Assembly (NCBI RefSeq): GCF_013009555.1
Contig: NZ_CP046176.1
Location: 4,557,501 to 4,621,500, forward strand
Source: Phocaeicola dorei
GTDB taxonomy: Bacteria; Bacteroidota; Bacteroidia; Bacteroidales; Bacteroidaceae
Length of the DNA: 64,000 nt
Direction: 5' to 3'
The number at the start of each line of letters is the position of its first letter. Position 1 is the stretch's first letter. The translations under genes and the position numbers were made by a program. The notes beneath the pieces are model-generated. The model ran no database searches. It was given only the letters and a program-made list of their open reading frames with translations, and was not told the origin of the DNA. This document shows, piece after piece, positions 40,866-49,125 of this stretch.

Positions 40866-41836
40866 AACGTACTATTGCCATAGTAGCCGGAGGAGATTCC
40901 AGTGAACTTGTCGTTTCCCTGCGCAGTGCACAGGGACTTTACTCTTTCATTGACAAAGAGCGTTATAACCTATATATAGTAGAGATGGAAGGGCATCGGT
41001 GGGAAGTAGTCCTTCCGGACGGTTCCAAAACCCCGATAGACCGTAATGATTTCAGTTTCATGGAGAACGGCGAAAAGAAACATTTCGACTTCGCCTACAT
41101 CACCATCCACGGAACTCCGGGGGAAAACGGTATCCTGCAAGGTTACTTCGACCTGTTAGGAATTCCCTACTCCAGTTGTAACGTACTGGTATCTGCCATG
41201 ACTTTCAATAAATTCACCTGCAACCAATACCTGAAAGGCTTCGGTATCCGCGTAGCCGAATCACTGATCCTGCGTAAAGGGTTTGAAATTACAGACGAAG
41301 AAGTAATCAACAAAATTGGTCTGCCTTGTTTCATCAAACCCAACGCCGGCGGTTCCAGCTTCGGTGTCACCAAAGTAAAGACTAAGGAAGATATACAACC
41401 CGCCATCGAAAAAGCTTTCAAGGAAAGTGACGAAGTAATGATTGAAGCCTTTATGAGAGGAACGGAAATCACCTGCGGCTGTTACAAGACCTCGGACAAG
41501 GAAGTGGTATTCCCCATCACCGAGGTGGTGAGTGCCAACGAATTCTTTGACTATGGAGCCAAATACAATGGAGAATCACAGGAAATCACCCCTGCCCGCC
41601 TGCCCGAAGATATAGCCGAACGTGTACGTCTGCTCACTTCGGCCATTTATGACATTCTGGGGTGTTCCGGCCTTATCCGCATTGACTATATCATTACCGA
41701 AGGCGAAAAAGTAAACTTGCTCGAAATCAATACCACCCCGGGCATGACAGCTACCAGCTTCATTCCCCAACAGGTGCGTGCCGCAGGATTGGATATAAAA
41801 GATGTGATGACTGACATTATAGAAAATAAATTTTAG
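40862..41836 (+). CDS. ddl: D-alanine--D-alanine ligase
   Basis: A 324-residue ATP-grasp enzyme. The N-terminal domain starts MKRTIAIVAGGDSSELVVSLRSA and continues FAYITIHGTPGENGILQGYFDLLGIPYSS, the Ddl signature. The ATP-grasp part shows LPCFIKPNAGGSSFGVTKV, ITPARLP and the metal-binding LLEINTTPGMTATSF. It joins two D-alanines for peptidoglycan precursors in the cytoplasm. It overlaps rluD by 4 bp. A Glu/Ser pair near the N-terminus (SSELVVSLRSA) stands where Ddl has SxEHEVS, so the loop is somewhat divergent but the rest is complete. Confidence 0.92.
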   Translation: MKRTIAIVAGGDSSELVVSLRSAQGLYSFIDKERYNLYIVEMEGHRWEVVLPDGSKTPIDRNDFSFMENGEKKHFDFAYITIHGTPGENGILQGYFDLLGIPYSSCNVLVSAMTFNKFTCNQYLKGFGIRVAESLILRKGFEITDEEVINKIGLPCFIKPNAGGSSFGVTKVKTKEDIQPAIEKAFKESDEVMIEAFMRGTEITCGCYKTSDKEVVFPITEVVSANEFFDYGAKYNGESQEITPARLPEDIAERVRLLTSAIYDILGCSGLIRIDYIITEGEKVNLLEINTTPGMTATSFIPQQVRAAGLDIKDVMTDIIENKF

Positions 41837-41851
41837 TGGTTCGTGATTAGC

Positions 41852-41904
41852 GGTTAGTGATTAATATCCATGCGGCACATAATGCAGCCTATTAACCACT
41901 AACC
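41852..41904. repeat. Near-perfect intergenic inverted repeat
   Basis: GGTTAGTGATTAATA (41852-41866) and TATTAACCACTAACC (41890-41904) are complementary over 15 bp with one mismatch, followed by further CCACT/TCACT repeats to about 41930. It lies between ddl and the acyltransferase and may be a terminator, though it lacks a T-run. Confidence 0.5.
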
Positions 41905-41939
41905 ACTGGCCACTCATCACTGACTAACCCTTATAAATT

Positions 41940-43097
41940 ATGAACATACCAGCTGAATTTAACGAGATTCGTCCGTACACTCCCGAAGAGTTACCGCAAA
42001 TCTATGAAGAATTAATCGCTGACCCCGTTTTCCGGACAGTGGTAGAGTCTGTTATGCCGGGCGTACCTTTCGAAGGTCTTGCCATGAAGATGCGTCAATG
42101 CAAAACAAACCTGGAATTCCAAAAAGCGTTCTTTTACGGACTGTTATGGGATTTGGTGAAAAAAACAGCCAACGGACTGACATTCGACTGTTCCGCCTTG
42201 TCTGACTTAACCCGGAACTACACTTTCATCTCCAATCATCGTGACATTATTCTGGATTCGGCTTTTCTATCTATCCTACTGATAGACAAAGGAATGACCA
42301 CCGTAGAAATCGCCATCGGCGACAACCTGCTCATCTACCCATGGATTCATAAGCTGGTACGTGTCAATAAATCATTCATCGTGAAACGCGGCCTCAACAT
42401 GCGGCAGAAACTGGAAGCATCTGCTTTGATGTCGCGCTACATGCATTTCGCCATGAAGGAAAAACATGAGAATTTATGGATAGCGCAACGTCAGGGACGT
42501 GCCAAAGATTCCAATGACCGTACCCAAGACAGTGTATTGAAAATGATGGCCATGGCAGGTGAAGGCGATGTCACCGAAAGACTGAAAGAACTGAACATCG
42601 TTCCGCTCGCTATCTCTTATGAATATGACCCATGCGATTTCCTGAAAGCCAAGGAATTACAACAGAAACGGGATGATCCCTATTTCCAGAAAAGTCCCGA
42701 AGACGACCTGATCAATATGCAGACCGGCCTTTACGGATACAAAGGACGCATCCATTTCCAGACTTCCGCCTGTCTGAATCATGAACTGGACGAACTGAAA
42801 GAACACAATTTGCCTAAATGTGATTTGTTTACCGCCATATCGGAAACCATAGACCGGCATATACACAGCAGTTACCGCTTGTTTGCAGGTAATTATGTGG
42901 CGTGTGACCTCTTGATGGGAGACAACCGTTTCACGGCCGAGTACACAGAAGAAGAAAAAGAGCATTTTGAAAACTACATGGAACAACAGATTGCCAAAGT
43001 AGACCTTCACAATAAAGATGCCTCTTTCCTGCGCCATGCTTTGCTGACTATGTATGCCAATCCGCTCATCAATTACCTGAAAGCGGCAAAAGGATAA
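41940..43097 (+). CDS. Lysophospholipid/glycerol-3-phosphate acyltransferase family protein
   Basis: A 385-residue protein of the PlsC-like fold. The block TFISNHRDIILDSAFLS resembles the acyltransferase motif I, but the conserved His and Asp are five residues apart (HRDIILD) instead of the textbook four. LWIAQRQGRAKDSNDRTQ corresponds to motif III (glycerol-phosphate contact). A second half of about 150 residues extends beyond the core. It probably acylates a lysophospholipid or related lipid at the inner membrane. No transmembrane helix is obvious. Substrate is inferred from fold only. Confidence 0.8.
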   Translation: MNIPAEFNEIRPYTPEELPQIYEELIADPVFRTVVESVMPGVPFEGLAMKMRQCKTNLEFQKAFFYGLLWDLVKKTANGLTFDCSALSDLTRNYTFISNHRDIILDSAFLSILLIDKGMTTVEIAIGDNLLIYPWIHKLVRVNKSFIVKRGLNMRQKLEASALMSRYMHFAMKEKHENLWIAQRQGRAKDSNDRTQDSVLKMMAMAGEGDVTERLKELNIVPLAISYEYDPCDFLKAKELQQKRDDPYFQKSPEDDLINMQTGLYGYKGRIHFQTSACLNHELDELKEHNLPKCDLFTAISETIDRHIHSSYRLFAGNYVACDLLMGDNRFTAEYTEEEKEHFENYMEQQIAKVDLHNKDASFLRHALLTMYANPLINYLKAAKG

Positions 43098-43155
43098 GAA
43101 CGTTTACCGTAAAGGGTGGATTTTACAGTCCACCCTGAAAAAGAAAATTACAAAC

Positions 43156-43806
43156 ATGAGGAAAGTCGTTATTTTATCTTTTCTAGCTTCTTTGCTTCTC
43201 GGCGCGTGCGGTGAAGACGATTATGTATATCCCAATGTTCTGACAGATATGATCGACTTGAAAACCGATCATACAGGAACCGGACGATATCTGATAACGG
43301 ACGAAGGGACAGAGTGGCGCATCCAGTCACGTACCGGTCTTGACGGACTGGCACCAGACACCACGTACCGCACGGTTACCATGTACGCTCCATTGACAGA
43401 CTCGGAAGAAGCAGAAAAAGAAGCCATACTTTACAATACCCAACTGGTTATTTCTCCTGTTCCCTTGCCCGAATCTAAATTCAAGGAGATAAAGACCGAT
43501 CCGGTGGCCATTCAAAGCATCTGGCGGGGTGGGAATTACCTGAACCTGATTTTACAAGTCAAAGTCAAAGATCAGAAGCACGGCTATCACTTTATTGAGA
43601 ACAAACTGGAGAACAAAGATGGAGAACAAACATTATACTTGACACTCTATCATGACAGGAATAATGACATCGAAGGTTTCAACCGTAAAGTCTATCTGTC
43701 TGTTCCCTTATGGGCATACGCCGGCAAACTGCATAAAGGCGATAAGATTGTATTCAACATCCATACTTATAAAGAAGGTATGACCAGTCGTATCTTTTAT
43801 TTTTAG
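43156..43806 (+). CDS. NigD-like lipoprotein
   Basis: A 216-residue lipoprotein: MRKVVILSFLASLLLGACGEDD has a lipobox ending in Cys18. The rest is beta-rich, with DLKTDHTGTGRYLITDEGTEW near the N-terminus and a C-terminal sheet ending FNIHTYKEGMTSRIFYF. This matches NigD-like proteins, a Bacteroidetes family first named next to the nig bacteriocin-like genes and without known biochemical function. Export and an envelope location follow from the lipobox. It is 29 bp upstream of the rhodanese gene and could be co-transcribed. Confidence 0.82.
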   Translation: MRKVVILSFLASLLLGACGEDDYVYPNVLTDMIDLKTDHTGTGRYLITDEGTEWRIQSRTGLDGLAPDTTYRTVTMYAPLTDSEEAEKEAILYNTQLVISPVPLPESKFKEIKTDPVAIQSIWRGGNYLNLILQVKVKDQKHGYHFIENKLENKDGEQTLYLTLYHDRNNDIEGFNRKVYLSVPLWAYAGKLHKGDKIVFNIHTYKEGMTSRIFYF

Positions 43807-43835
43807 CAAACAAAAACATCAAAACATTCCATTTT

Positions 43836-44234
43836 ATGATAAAGACCATTTATTTCATATTCTTCATCTGCGCATTCTCACTAGGATTATGGGCATGTAC
43901 CGGCAAAGACAGTGACAAATTCAAGAATCTTTCCTCTGACCAGTTTGAGGAAATGATACAGGACAAGACCATCCAACTGATTGATGTACGCACGGTAGCC
44001 GAATATTCCGAAGGCCATATACCGGGCAGCATCAATATCAATGTATTGGACAATGAGTTTGGTACAAACATCGAGAAGCTTCTTCAAAAAGACCGTCCCG
44101 TAGCCGTTTATTGCAAAAGTGGAAGGCGCAGCCGCAATGCGGCCAATATTTTGGTAAAAAAAGGATTCAAAGTGTATAATCTGGATAAGGGTATCCTAGA
44201 CTGGAAGGAATTAGGGAAGGAAATAAGTTTTTAA
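43836..44234 (+). CDS. Exported rhodanese-like protein
   Basis: A 132-residue protein. The N-terminus (MIKTIYFIFFICAFSLGLWACTG) is a signal peptide with a lipobox-like LWAC. A single rhodanese domain follows with LIDVRTVAEYSEGHIPGSINI and the active-site loop YCKSGRRSRNAA, whose Cys would accept sulfane sulfur. It is likely periplasmic, where such domains may take part in sulfur transfer or thiol handling; the partner is unknown. A 12-bp hairpin lies 57 bp after the stop. Confidence 0.9.
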   Translation: MIKTIYFIFFICAFSLGLWACTGKDSDKFKNLSSDQFEEMIQDKTIQLIDVRTVAEYSEGHIPGSININVLDNEFGTNIEKLLQKDRPVAVYCKSGRRSRNAANILVKKGFKVYNLDKGILDWKELGKEISF

Positions 44235-44291
44235 CCGTTTTTTCCTTCAAATTCTTCATTATGGTTTAGCAAGTTGATTTACTGTCACTTA

Positions 44292-44322
44292 TTATGAAGG
44301 ATTTTTTTTCAATCCTTCATAA
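44292..44322 (+). terminator. Hairpin after the rhodanese gene
   Basis: TTATGAAGGATT (44292-44303) and AATCCTTCATAA (44311-44322) are a perfect 12-bp stem with a T-rich 7-nt loop. The usual trailing T-run is missing, so termination is likely but not certain. Confidence 0.5.
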
Positions 44323-44367
44323 ATTCTTCATCTCTGTAAGTTTGTTCCAGAGTCCCCGTCCGGTCTT

Positions 44368-44484
44368 CTATTTCCGAAGCGATACCTTTTCCTCTTGAAT
44401 GGCAATCTTGCCACGCACTGTCTTATAATCAAGCCAAGGATACACACAGTTTTTCGTCCGATAGAAATCACTATGCTGTCCTTT
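44368..44484 (-). pseudogene. Possible gene remnant, 38 codons
   Basis: The minus strand is open for 38 codons and ends in a stop; the translation (DFYRTKNCVYPWLDYKTVRG, then KIAIQEEKVSLRK) looks protein-like. It has no start codon and is bounded upstream by a stop, so it could be the tail of a decayed gene. I recognise no family, and chance is possible. Confidence 0.18.
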
Positions 44485-44490
44485 TTAGGC

Positions 44491-44584
44491 TTATCGTTTC
44501 ACCTTAGTGATGAAGTTTTATCACTAAGGTGATCAATTTTCATCACATGGGTGATACTGTTTCATCACACAGGTGAAACGATAA
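44491..44584. repeat. Array of four palindromes with exact 22-bp period
   Basis: The core WTCAC-N4-GTGAW occurs at 44498-44511, 44520-44533, 44542-44555 and 44564-44577, each start exactly 22 bp after the previous. The first two are also complementary to each other over 13 bp (44499-44511 with 44520-44532). The array is enclosed by TTATCGTTTCACCT (44491-44504) and AGGTGAAACGATAA (44571-44584), a perfect 14-bp inverted repeat. It lies 35 bp after the argF' stop. A protein-binding array, a REP-like element or a structured 3' region are all possible. Confidence 0.75.
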
Positions 44585-44619
44585 ATAAAAAAGGAAGCAT
44601 ACGTCATTCCGACTGCCGG

Positions 44620-45585
44620 TTATTCCAACCCTTCCAGCATTCTCTTTAAAACAACTGTAGCAGAAATTTCCCGGTTGGCCGCTTCAGGAATAACCAACGA
44701 AGTAGGAGCTTCAATCACCTCATCGGTCACAATCATGTTTCTTCTCACCGGCAGACAATGCATAAAGAAAGCATTGTTTGTCACTGCCATGTGCGCCGCA
44801 TCTACCGTCCAACTCATATCCTTGCTCAGGATCTTTCCATAGTCGGCAGGATGGGTGACACCGGGACATGCCCAGTTCTTGGCATAAATAAAGTCAGCCC
44901 CTTCAAAAGCTTTCATCTGGTTATATTCCACCTTCGCGCCACGGACAAACTTCGGGTCTAGCTCATAGCCTTCGGGATGAGTGATGACAAAATCCACATC
45001 GGCCTCGTTCATCCAGTCGGCAAACGAGTTAGGTACAGCCTGAGGTAATGCACGCGGGTGCGGCGCCCAAGTCAATACCACCTTGGGACGGTCTTTCTTT
45101 TTATATTCTTCAATAGTAATCAGGTCGGCGAAAGCCTGCAACGGATGACCGGTAGCGGCTTCCATGGAGAATACAGGCTTGCCGGAATATTTTATGAACT
45201 GATTCAGAATCTTTTCAGTATAATCATCCTCGCGGTTCTCAAAATGAGCGAACGAACGCACACCGATGATATCACAATAAGAAGCCATCACCGGAATAGC
45301 CTCCAGCAAATGTTCACTCTTATCGCCATCCATAATGACACCGCGCTCTGTTTCCAGCTTCCATGCACCTTGATTCACATCGAGTACAATCACATCCATC
45401 CCCAAATTACGAGCTGCCTTCTGGGTACTCAAACGGGTACGCAGACTGTTGTTGAAGAAAATCAACAGACAAGTCTTATGCTTTCCCAGGGTTTCATATT
45501 TGTAGCGGTCTTTCTTGATTTCGAAAGCTTCGGCAAGGGCACTCTTCAAGTCGCCCAAATCATGTACGTTTGTAAAGTATCTCAT
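44620..45585 (-). CDS. argF': N-succinyl-/N-acetylornithine carbamoyltransferase
   Basis: A 321-residue transcarbamylase. FFNNSLRTRLSTQKAA is the carbamoyl-phosphate loop (about residues 43-58), with VRSFAHFENRED, ATGHPLQAFADL, WAPHPRALPQAV and HCLPVRRN near the C-terminus. It matches the Bacteroides succinylornithine-type enzyme, which carbamoylates N-succinyl-L-ornithine in arginine synthesis. In the described B. fragilis enzyme residue 90 is Pro, and that site sets succinyl versus acetyl preference; here the aligned residue is Ser (GDKSEHLLEAIP). It is the last gene of a proB-proA-argF' operon, 19 bp after proA. Confidence 0.9.
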   Translation of the reverse strand: MRYFTNVHDLGDLKSALAEAFEIKKDRYKYETLGKHKTCLLIFFNNSLRTRLSTQKAARNLGMDVIVLDVNQGAWKLETERGVIMDGDKSEHLLEAIPVMASYCDIIGVRSFAHFENREDDYTEKILNQFIKYSGKPVFSMEAATGHPLQAFADLITIEEYKKKDRPKVVLTWAPHPRALPQAVPNSFADWMNEADVDFVITHPEGYELDPKFVRGAKVEYNQMKAFEGADFIYAKNWACPGVTHPADYGKILSKDMSWTVDAAHMAVTNNAFFMHCLPVRRNMIVTDEVIEAPTSLVIPEAANREISATVVLKRMLEGLE

Positions 45586-45604
45586 AATCCTTTCATTTAT
45601 ATTA

Positions 45605-46858
45605 TTATTGTCTTATTTGTCCATCCCCCTGAATAATCCACTTGTATGTGTTCAGTTCCTCCAGGCCCATCGGACCACGGGCGTGAAGCTTCTGCGTGCT
45701 GATACCTATTTCCGCTCCCAATCCGAACTCACCTCCATCGGTAAACGAAGTAGGCACATTCACATAAACACAAGCCGCATCCACCATCTTCATAAAATAA
45801 TCGGCCGCCCGGTCATTCTCCGTCACAATACATTCACTATGTCCCGAACCATAAATAGAAATGTGGGCCACAGCCGCCTGTATGGTCATAGTCGCCGTCA
45901 CTGCCATTTTGTAGTCCAGAAACTCTGTTCCGAAAGTATCCGTAGAAGCATGTTTCAGCAAGTGGGAAGGGTAAGAAGTTTTCAGATAATTATAACACAA
46001 GTCATCGGCATAGATTTCCACGTTGTCCTGCTGCAAATCGCTACAAAGAGTGGAAAGGTCGGTCAGCCGGTTCACATCTACAATCAGGCAGTCCAATGCG
46101 TTGCACACGCTGACACGACGTGTCTTGGCATTACGGATAATGACGGCTCCCTTCGCCACATCACCATCCTTGTCAAAATAAACATGACACACACCAGCTC
46201 CTGTCTCGATAACGGGAATCGTGGCGTTCTGCCGCACATAATCTATCAGCCCCTTGCCGCCCCGGGGAATAATCAAATCCACATAGCCACGGGCATGGAG
46301 CAGTGCATCAGCCGAGTCATGTCCTGCCGGCAACAATGCCACCAGATAAGGAGACAAGTGGGCTACATCCAGCAATGTATTCCGGATAATCTCCACCAGA
46401 ATACGGTTGGAGAAATCGGCATCGCTTCCCCCTTTTAATATACAAGCGTTGCCTGACTTGAAACAAAGTGCAAACACATCCAAAGTCACATTAGGACGAG
46501 CTTCATAAATAATGCCTATCACCCCAAAAGGCACACTTACCTTGGTCAGCTTCATGCCATTGGGACGCACAGTCTCATTCAGTATTCTCCCCGACGGAGA
46601 AGGCAACGTGGCTACTTGCCGTATGCCTCCAGCTATAGCGCGAATACGTTCCGCCGTCAGTTTCAAACGGTCATATTTGGGATTTAAGGGATCCATCGCC
46701 GCCAAATCTTTGGCGTTCTCTTCCAGAATCCGATCCGTAGCAGCCTCCACCCTGTCGGCCAATGCATACAAAGTGTCATTGATGATCTCCTCCTTGCAGA
46801 AAGCAAGAGATCCTTTTGCCTGCCGCACCTGTTTAAAAATATCTTTTATCTGTTCCAT
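45605..46858 (-). CDS. proA: Gamma-glutamyl phosphate reductase
   Basis: A 417-residue protein from the ATG at 46858 ([16 protein letters not shown]). Family landmarks are [44 protein letters not shown] and [10 protein letters not shown], and the catalytic cysteine lies in [15 protein letters not shown]. It reduces glutamyl-5-phosphate with NADPH to glutamate semialdehyde in proline synthesis. It follows proB by 37 bp and precedes argF' by 19 bp, placing proline and arginine genes in one unit. Confidence 0.96.
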   Translation of the reverse strand: MEQIKDIFKQVRQAKGSLAFCKEEIINDTLYALADRVEAATDRILEENAKDLAAMDPLNPKYDRLKLTAERIRAIAGGIRQVATLPSPSGRILNETVRPNGMKLTKVSVPFGVIGIIYEARPNVTLDVFALCFKSGNACILKGGSDADFSNRILVEIIRNTLLDVAHLSPYLVALLPAGHDSADALLHARGYVDLIIPRGGKGLIDYVRQNATIPVIETGAGVCHVYFDKDGDVAKGAVIIRNAKTRRVSVCNALDCLIVDVNRLTDLSTLCSDLQQDNVEIYADDLCYNYLKTSYPSHLLKHASTDTFGTEFLDYKMAVTATMTIQAAVAHISIYGSGHSECIVTENDRAADYFMKMVDAACVYVNVPTSFTDGGEFGLGAEIGISTQKLHARGPMGLEELNTYKWIIQGDGQIRQ

Positions 46859-46895
46859 AGTCACTTCATTTTATCTAAATCATTACCACACCGCA

Positions 46896-47978
46896 TCAGT
46901 CCAAATACAAATAATCATAGTGTACCATAGGTTTCTGCCCATGTTTCCCCTGCAATGCACGTGCTTCTGCCGAATCAAATCCGATGCGTCCCACTCCTAT
47001 CTGCCTGCCCCGGTGGTCTATGATTTTCACTATATCATCTTTTTCAAATTCCCCTTCTATGCGGACCACTCCCACAGGAAGCAGGCTTACCGCCTTATGT
47101 CCTTTCAACACTTTCACGGCCTGTTCGTTCAAATGCAACTCGCCTTTCGCAAAGCCTTCGCTGTGGGCAATCCACTTCTTCACGCTGGATACTCCGCCTT
47201 CTGCCGGAATAAAGCGCGTACAGACTGTCCCTGCCGGATGTTGCAGTAAATCGACCAGAATATTGTCTTTCTTGCCATTGGCTATAATGACTGTGATACC
47301 CTCATCGGCCACTTTGCGGGCAATGGTAGTCTTTGTCAGCATACCGCCCCGGCCAAAGCCCGATTTCTCCGTCTGTATATAGTCCGAAAGATCCTTTCCC
47401 TGCTCCACCTCCCGTATCACCTGCGTACCGAGGGTAGAAGGAGAGCCATTGTATATGCCGTCAATATTGCTCAGTATGATTAATGCCTGCATATCCATCA
47501 TAGAAGCGATCATTCCCGAAAGTTCGTCATTGTCTGTAAACATCAGTTCGGTGACCGAAATAGTATCATTCTCATTTACGATAGGTATGACACCGTTCTC
47601 CAGCATCACCATCATACAGTTGCGCTGGTTCAGGTAATGACGGCGCGTGCCAAAACTTTCTTTCGTAGTCAGCACCTGCCCGACGGGAATACCGTGTTCA
47701 CGAAACAGCTCATAGTAACGGTTGATCAGCTTTGCCTGCCCCACCGCCGAGAAAAGTTGCCTTTGCTCCACACTATCTAATTTTTTGGAAGGTTTGATCT
47801 CGCTGCGTCCCGAAGCTACCGCCCCAGATGAAATCAGAATGACTTCCACTCCGGCTTTGCGCAATTCCGCCACTTGGTCTACCAATGCCGACATACGCGT
47901 CACATCCAGTGTACCGTCTTTACGCGCCAACACATTACTACCTATCTTTACTGCTATTCTTGTAAACTGAACTGCCAT
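46896..47978 (-). CDS. proB: Glutamate 5-kinase
   Basis: A 360-residue protein from the ATG at 47978 (MAVQFTRIAVKIGSNVL); 22 upstream in-frame codons are not family-like. The amino-acid-kinase domain shows KIGSNVLARKDG, VILISSGAVASGR, NENDTISVTELMFTDND and LSNIDGIYNGSP; TEKSGFGRGGMLTK follows, and the C-terminal PUA domain ends HRGRQIGVGRIGFDSAEA. It phosphorylates glutamate, the first and feedback-controlled step of proline synthesis. It heads the proB-proA-argF' operon. Confidence 0.96.
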   Translation of the reverse strand: MAVQFTRIAVKIGSNVLARKDGTLDVTRMSALVDQVAELRKAGVEVILISSGAVASGRSEIKPSKKLDSVEQRQLFSAVGQAKLINRYYELFREHGIPVGQVLTTKESFGTRRHYLNQRNCMMVMLENGVIPIVNENDTISVTELMFTDNDELSGMIASMMDMQALIILSNIDGIYNGSPSTLGTQVIREVEQGKDLSDYIQTEKSGFGRGGMLTKTTIARKVADEGITVIIANGKKDNILVDLLQHPAGTVCTRFIPAEGGVSSVKKWIAHSEGFAKGELHLNEQAVKVLKGHKAVSLLPVGVVRIEGEFEKDDIVKIIDHRGRQIGVGRIGFDSAEARALQGKHGQKPMVHYDYLYLD

Positions 47979-48000
47979 TTCTCTTGTTATTTTAGAAACA

Positions 48001-48008
48001 CAAATATA
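48001..48008 (-). promoter_or_regulatory. Candidate -7 box of proB-proA-argF'
   Basis: The minus strand reads TATATTTG 22 bp before the proB start. The nearest TTTG (minus strand, 48033-48036) is 24 bp upstream, longer than usual. Confidence 0.5.
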
Positions 48009-48136
48009 GATATTAAAATCAATCTGTAAAGTCAAATAAGCCAAAAATTAACCTTTATCGTATTTGTGTGCATGTATTTTAATTCTCATCTTTGCAAAAT
48101 GAAAATATATAACGATAATATTCAATAGGCAAACGT

Positions 48137-48919
48137 ATGGTTAAAGCTATTTTTTTCGATATTGACGGTACATTGGTTTCTTTTGAAACTCATAAAATTC
48201 CCGCTTCAACCCAAGAAGCATTAAAAGCACTTCGTGATAAAGGCATTAAAATATTTATTGCCACCGGACGCCCACAATGTTTAATAAACAATCTGAGTGA
48301 TTTAGAGTTTGACGGGTATATCACAGTCAACGGCAGCTATTGTTTTACTGCCGGCCACCAGCCCATTTATAAAGGTTGCATCCCGCAAGAAGACATTGAA
48401 CGGCTAATAACTTTTCAACAGAAATATCCGGTACCTTTCGTTTTTGTACACGGCAATGAAATGTTCGTCACTGAAGTGAATGACAGAGTACAGGCTGTTT
48501 CCGATCTGATTGAAATTCCTGTTCCCCCTGTCGCCTCCATAGAAGAAGCCCGTGGAAAAGATATCCTGCAAATAATGGGATACTTTACGGCCGAAGAGGA
48601 AAAAGAAACAGATATATTCGGCAAAGTGCTGACTCATTGCGAACCGATGCGCTGGTATCCATTGTTTGCCGATATCATTGCACGGGGCAACAGTAAAAGT
48701 ACGGGAATAGACAAAGTGCTGGCATATTTTGACATTGACCTGAAAGACACAATGGCTTTCGGTGACGGCGGCAACGATATCCCCATGCTGAAACACGTAA
48801 CCACAGGGATAGCTATGGGAAATGCCGAGCCCCATGTCAAAGCTGTGGCCGACTACGTGACAACCTCCGTAGATGAAGACGGGATAGCCAATGCTTTGAA
48901 ACATTTCGGATTAATCTAA
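48137..48919 (+). CDS. Cof-type HAD phosphatase
   Basis: A 260-residue HAD superfamily hydrolase with a type IIB cap. Motif I is FFDIDGTLVSF (nucleophile Asp9), motif II IFIATGRP, motif III lysine in the region GNSKSTGIDKVLAYF, and motif IV MAFGDGGNDIPMLK. Cof-type enzymes dephosphorylate sugar phosphates or nucleotides such as FMN or PLP precursors; the substrate here is unknown. It is divergent from proB and followed by about 200 bp without a gene before the GH92 gene. Confidence 0.92.
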   Translation: MVKAIFFDIDGTLVSFETHKIPASTQEALKALRDKGIKIFIATGRPQCLINNLSDLEFDGYITVNGSYCFTAGHQPIYKGCIPQEDIERLITFQQKYPVPFVFVHGNEMFVTEVNDRVQAVSDLIEIPVPPVASIEEARGKDILQIMGYFTAEEEKETDIFGKVLTHCEPMRWYPLFADIIARGNSKSTGIDKVLAYFDIDLKDTMAFGDGGNDIPMLKHVTTGIAMGNAEPHVKAVADYVTTSVDEDGIANALKHFGLI

Positions 48920-49125
48920 AGAAGATTTGATGAAAAGAAAATGAATGATGCAGAGAGTATCCTCATGAGAGATCCAAAACTAAGGTTTTTCATGTCGTTT
49001 ATTAATTTAAGATGTACCAAGATATTCATTTACTTCTTATTAATTCGTTTCTTGTTTTGATTTCTTGACCCATTTTTCCAGAAAACTCTTTATCTTTACA
49101 CAAAATATTTATTAATTGCGAATCT

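Larger units (their letters stand above)
44235..44619. other. 385-bp convergent intergenic region
   Basis: No complete gene. From left to right it holds a hairpin at 44292-44322, a 38-codon minus-strand open frame without a start (44368-44484), and four 22-bp-spaced palindromes at 44498-44577 bounded by a 14-bp outer inverted repeat. It separates the convergent rhodanese and carbamoyltransferase genes. Confidence 0.7.

Noticed and set aside
41837..41939. Possible attachment site or integron-like repeat
   Set aside because: Only low-complexity CCACTAA/TTAGTGG repeats; no integrase, tRNA or direct flanking duplication.
44498..44577. CRISPR-like regular repeat spacing
   Set aside because: The period is only 22 bp, each unit is itself a palindrome, there are no unique 30-bp spacers and no cas genes are nearby.
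45515..46438. 307-codon plus-strand frame across argF' and proA
   Set aside because: It crosses two genes on the other strand and has no family features.
49091..49098. TATCTTTA as a -7 box of the GH92 gene
   Set aside because: The last base departs from TAnnTTTG and no -33 element is present; too weak to list as a feature.
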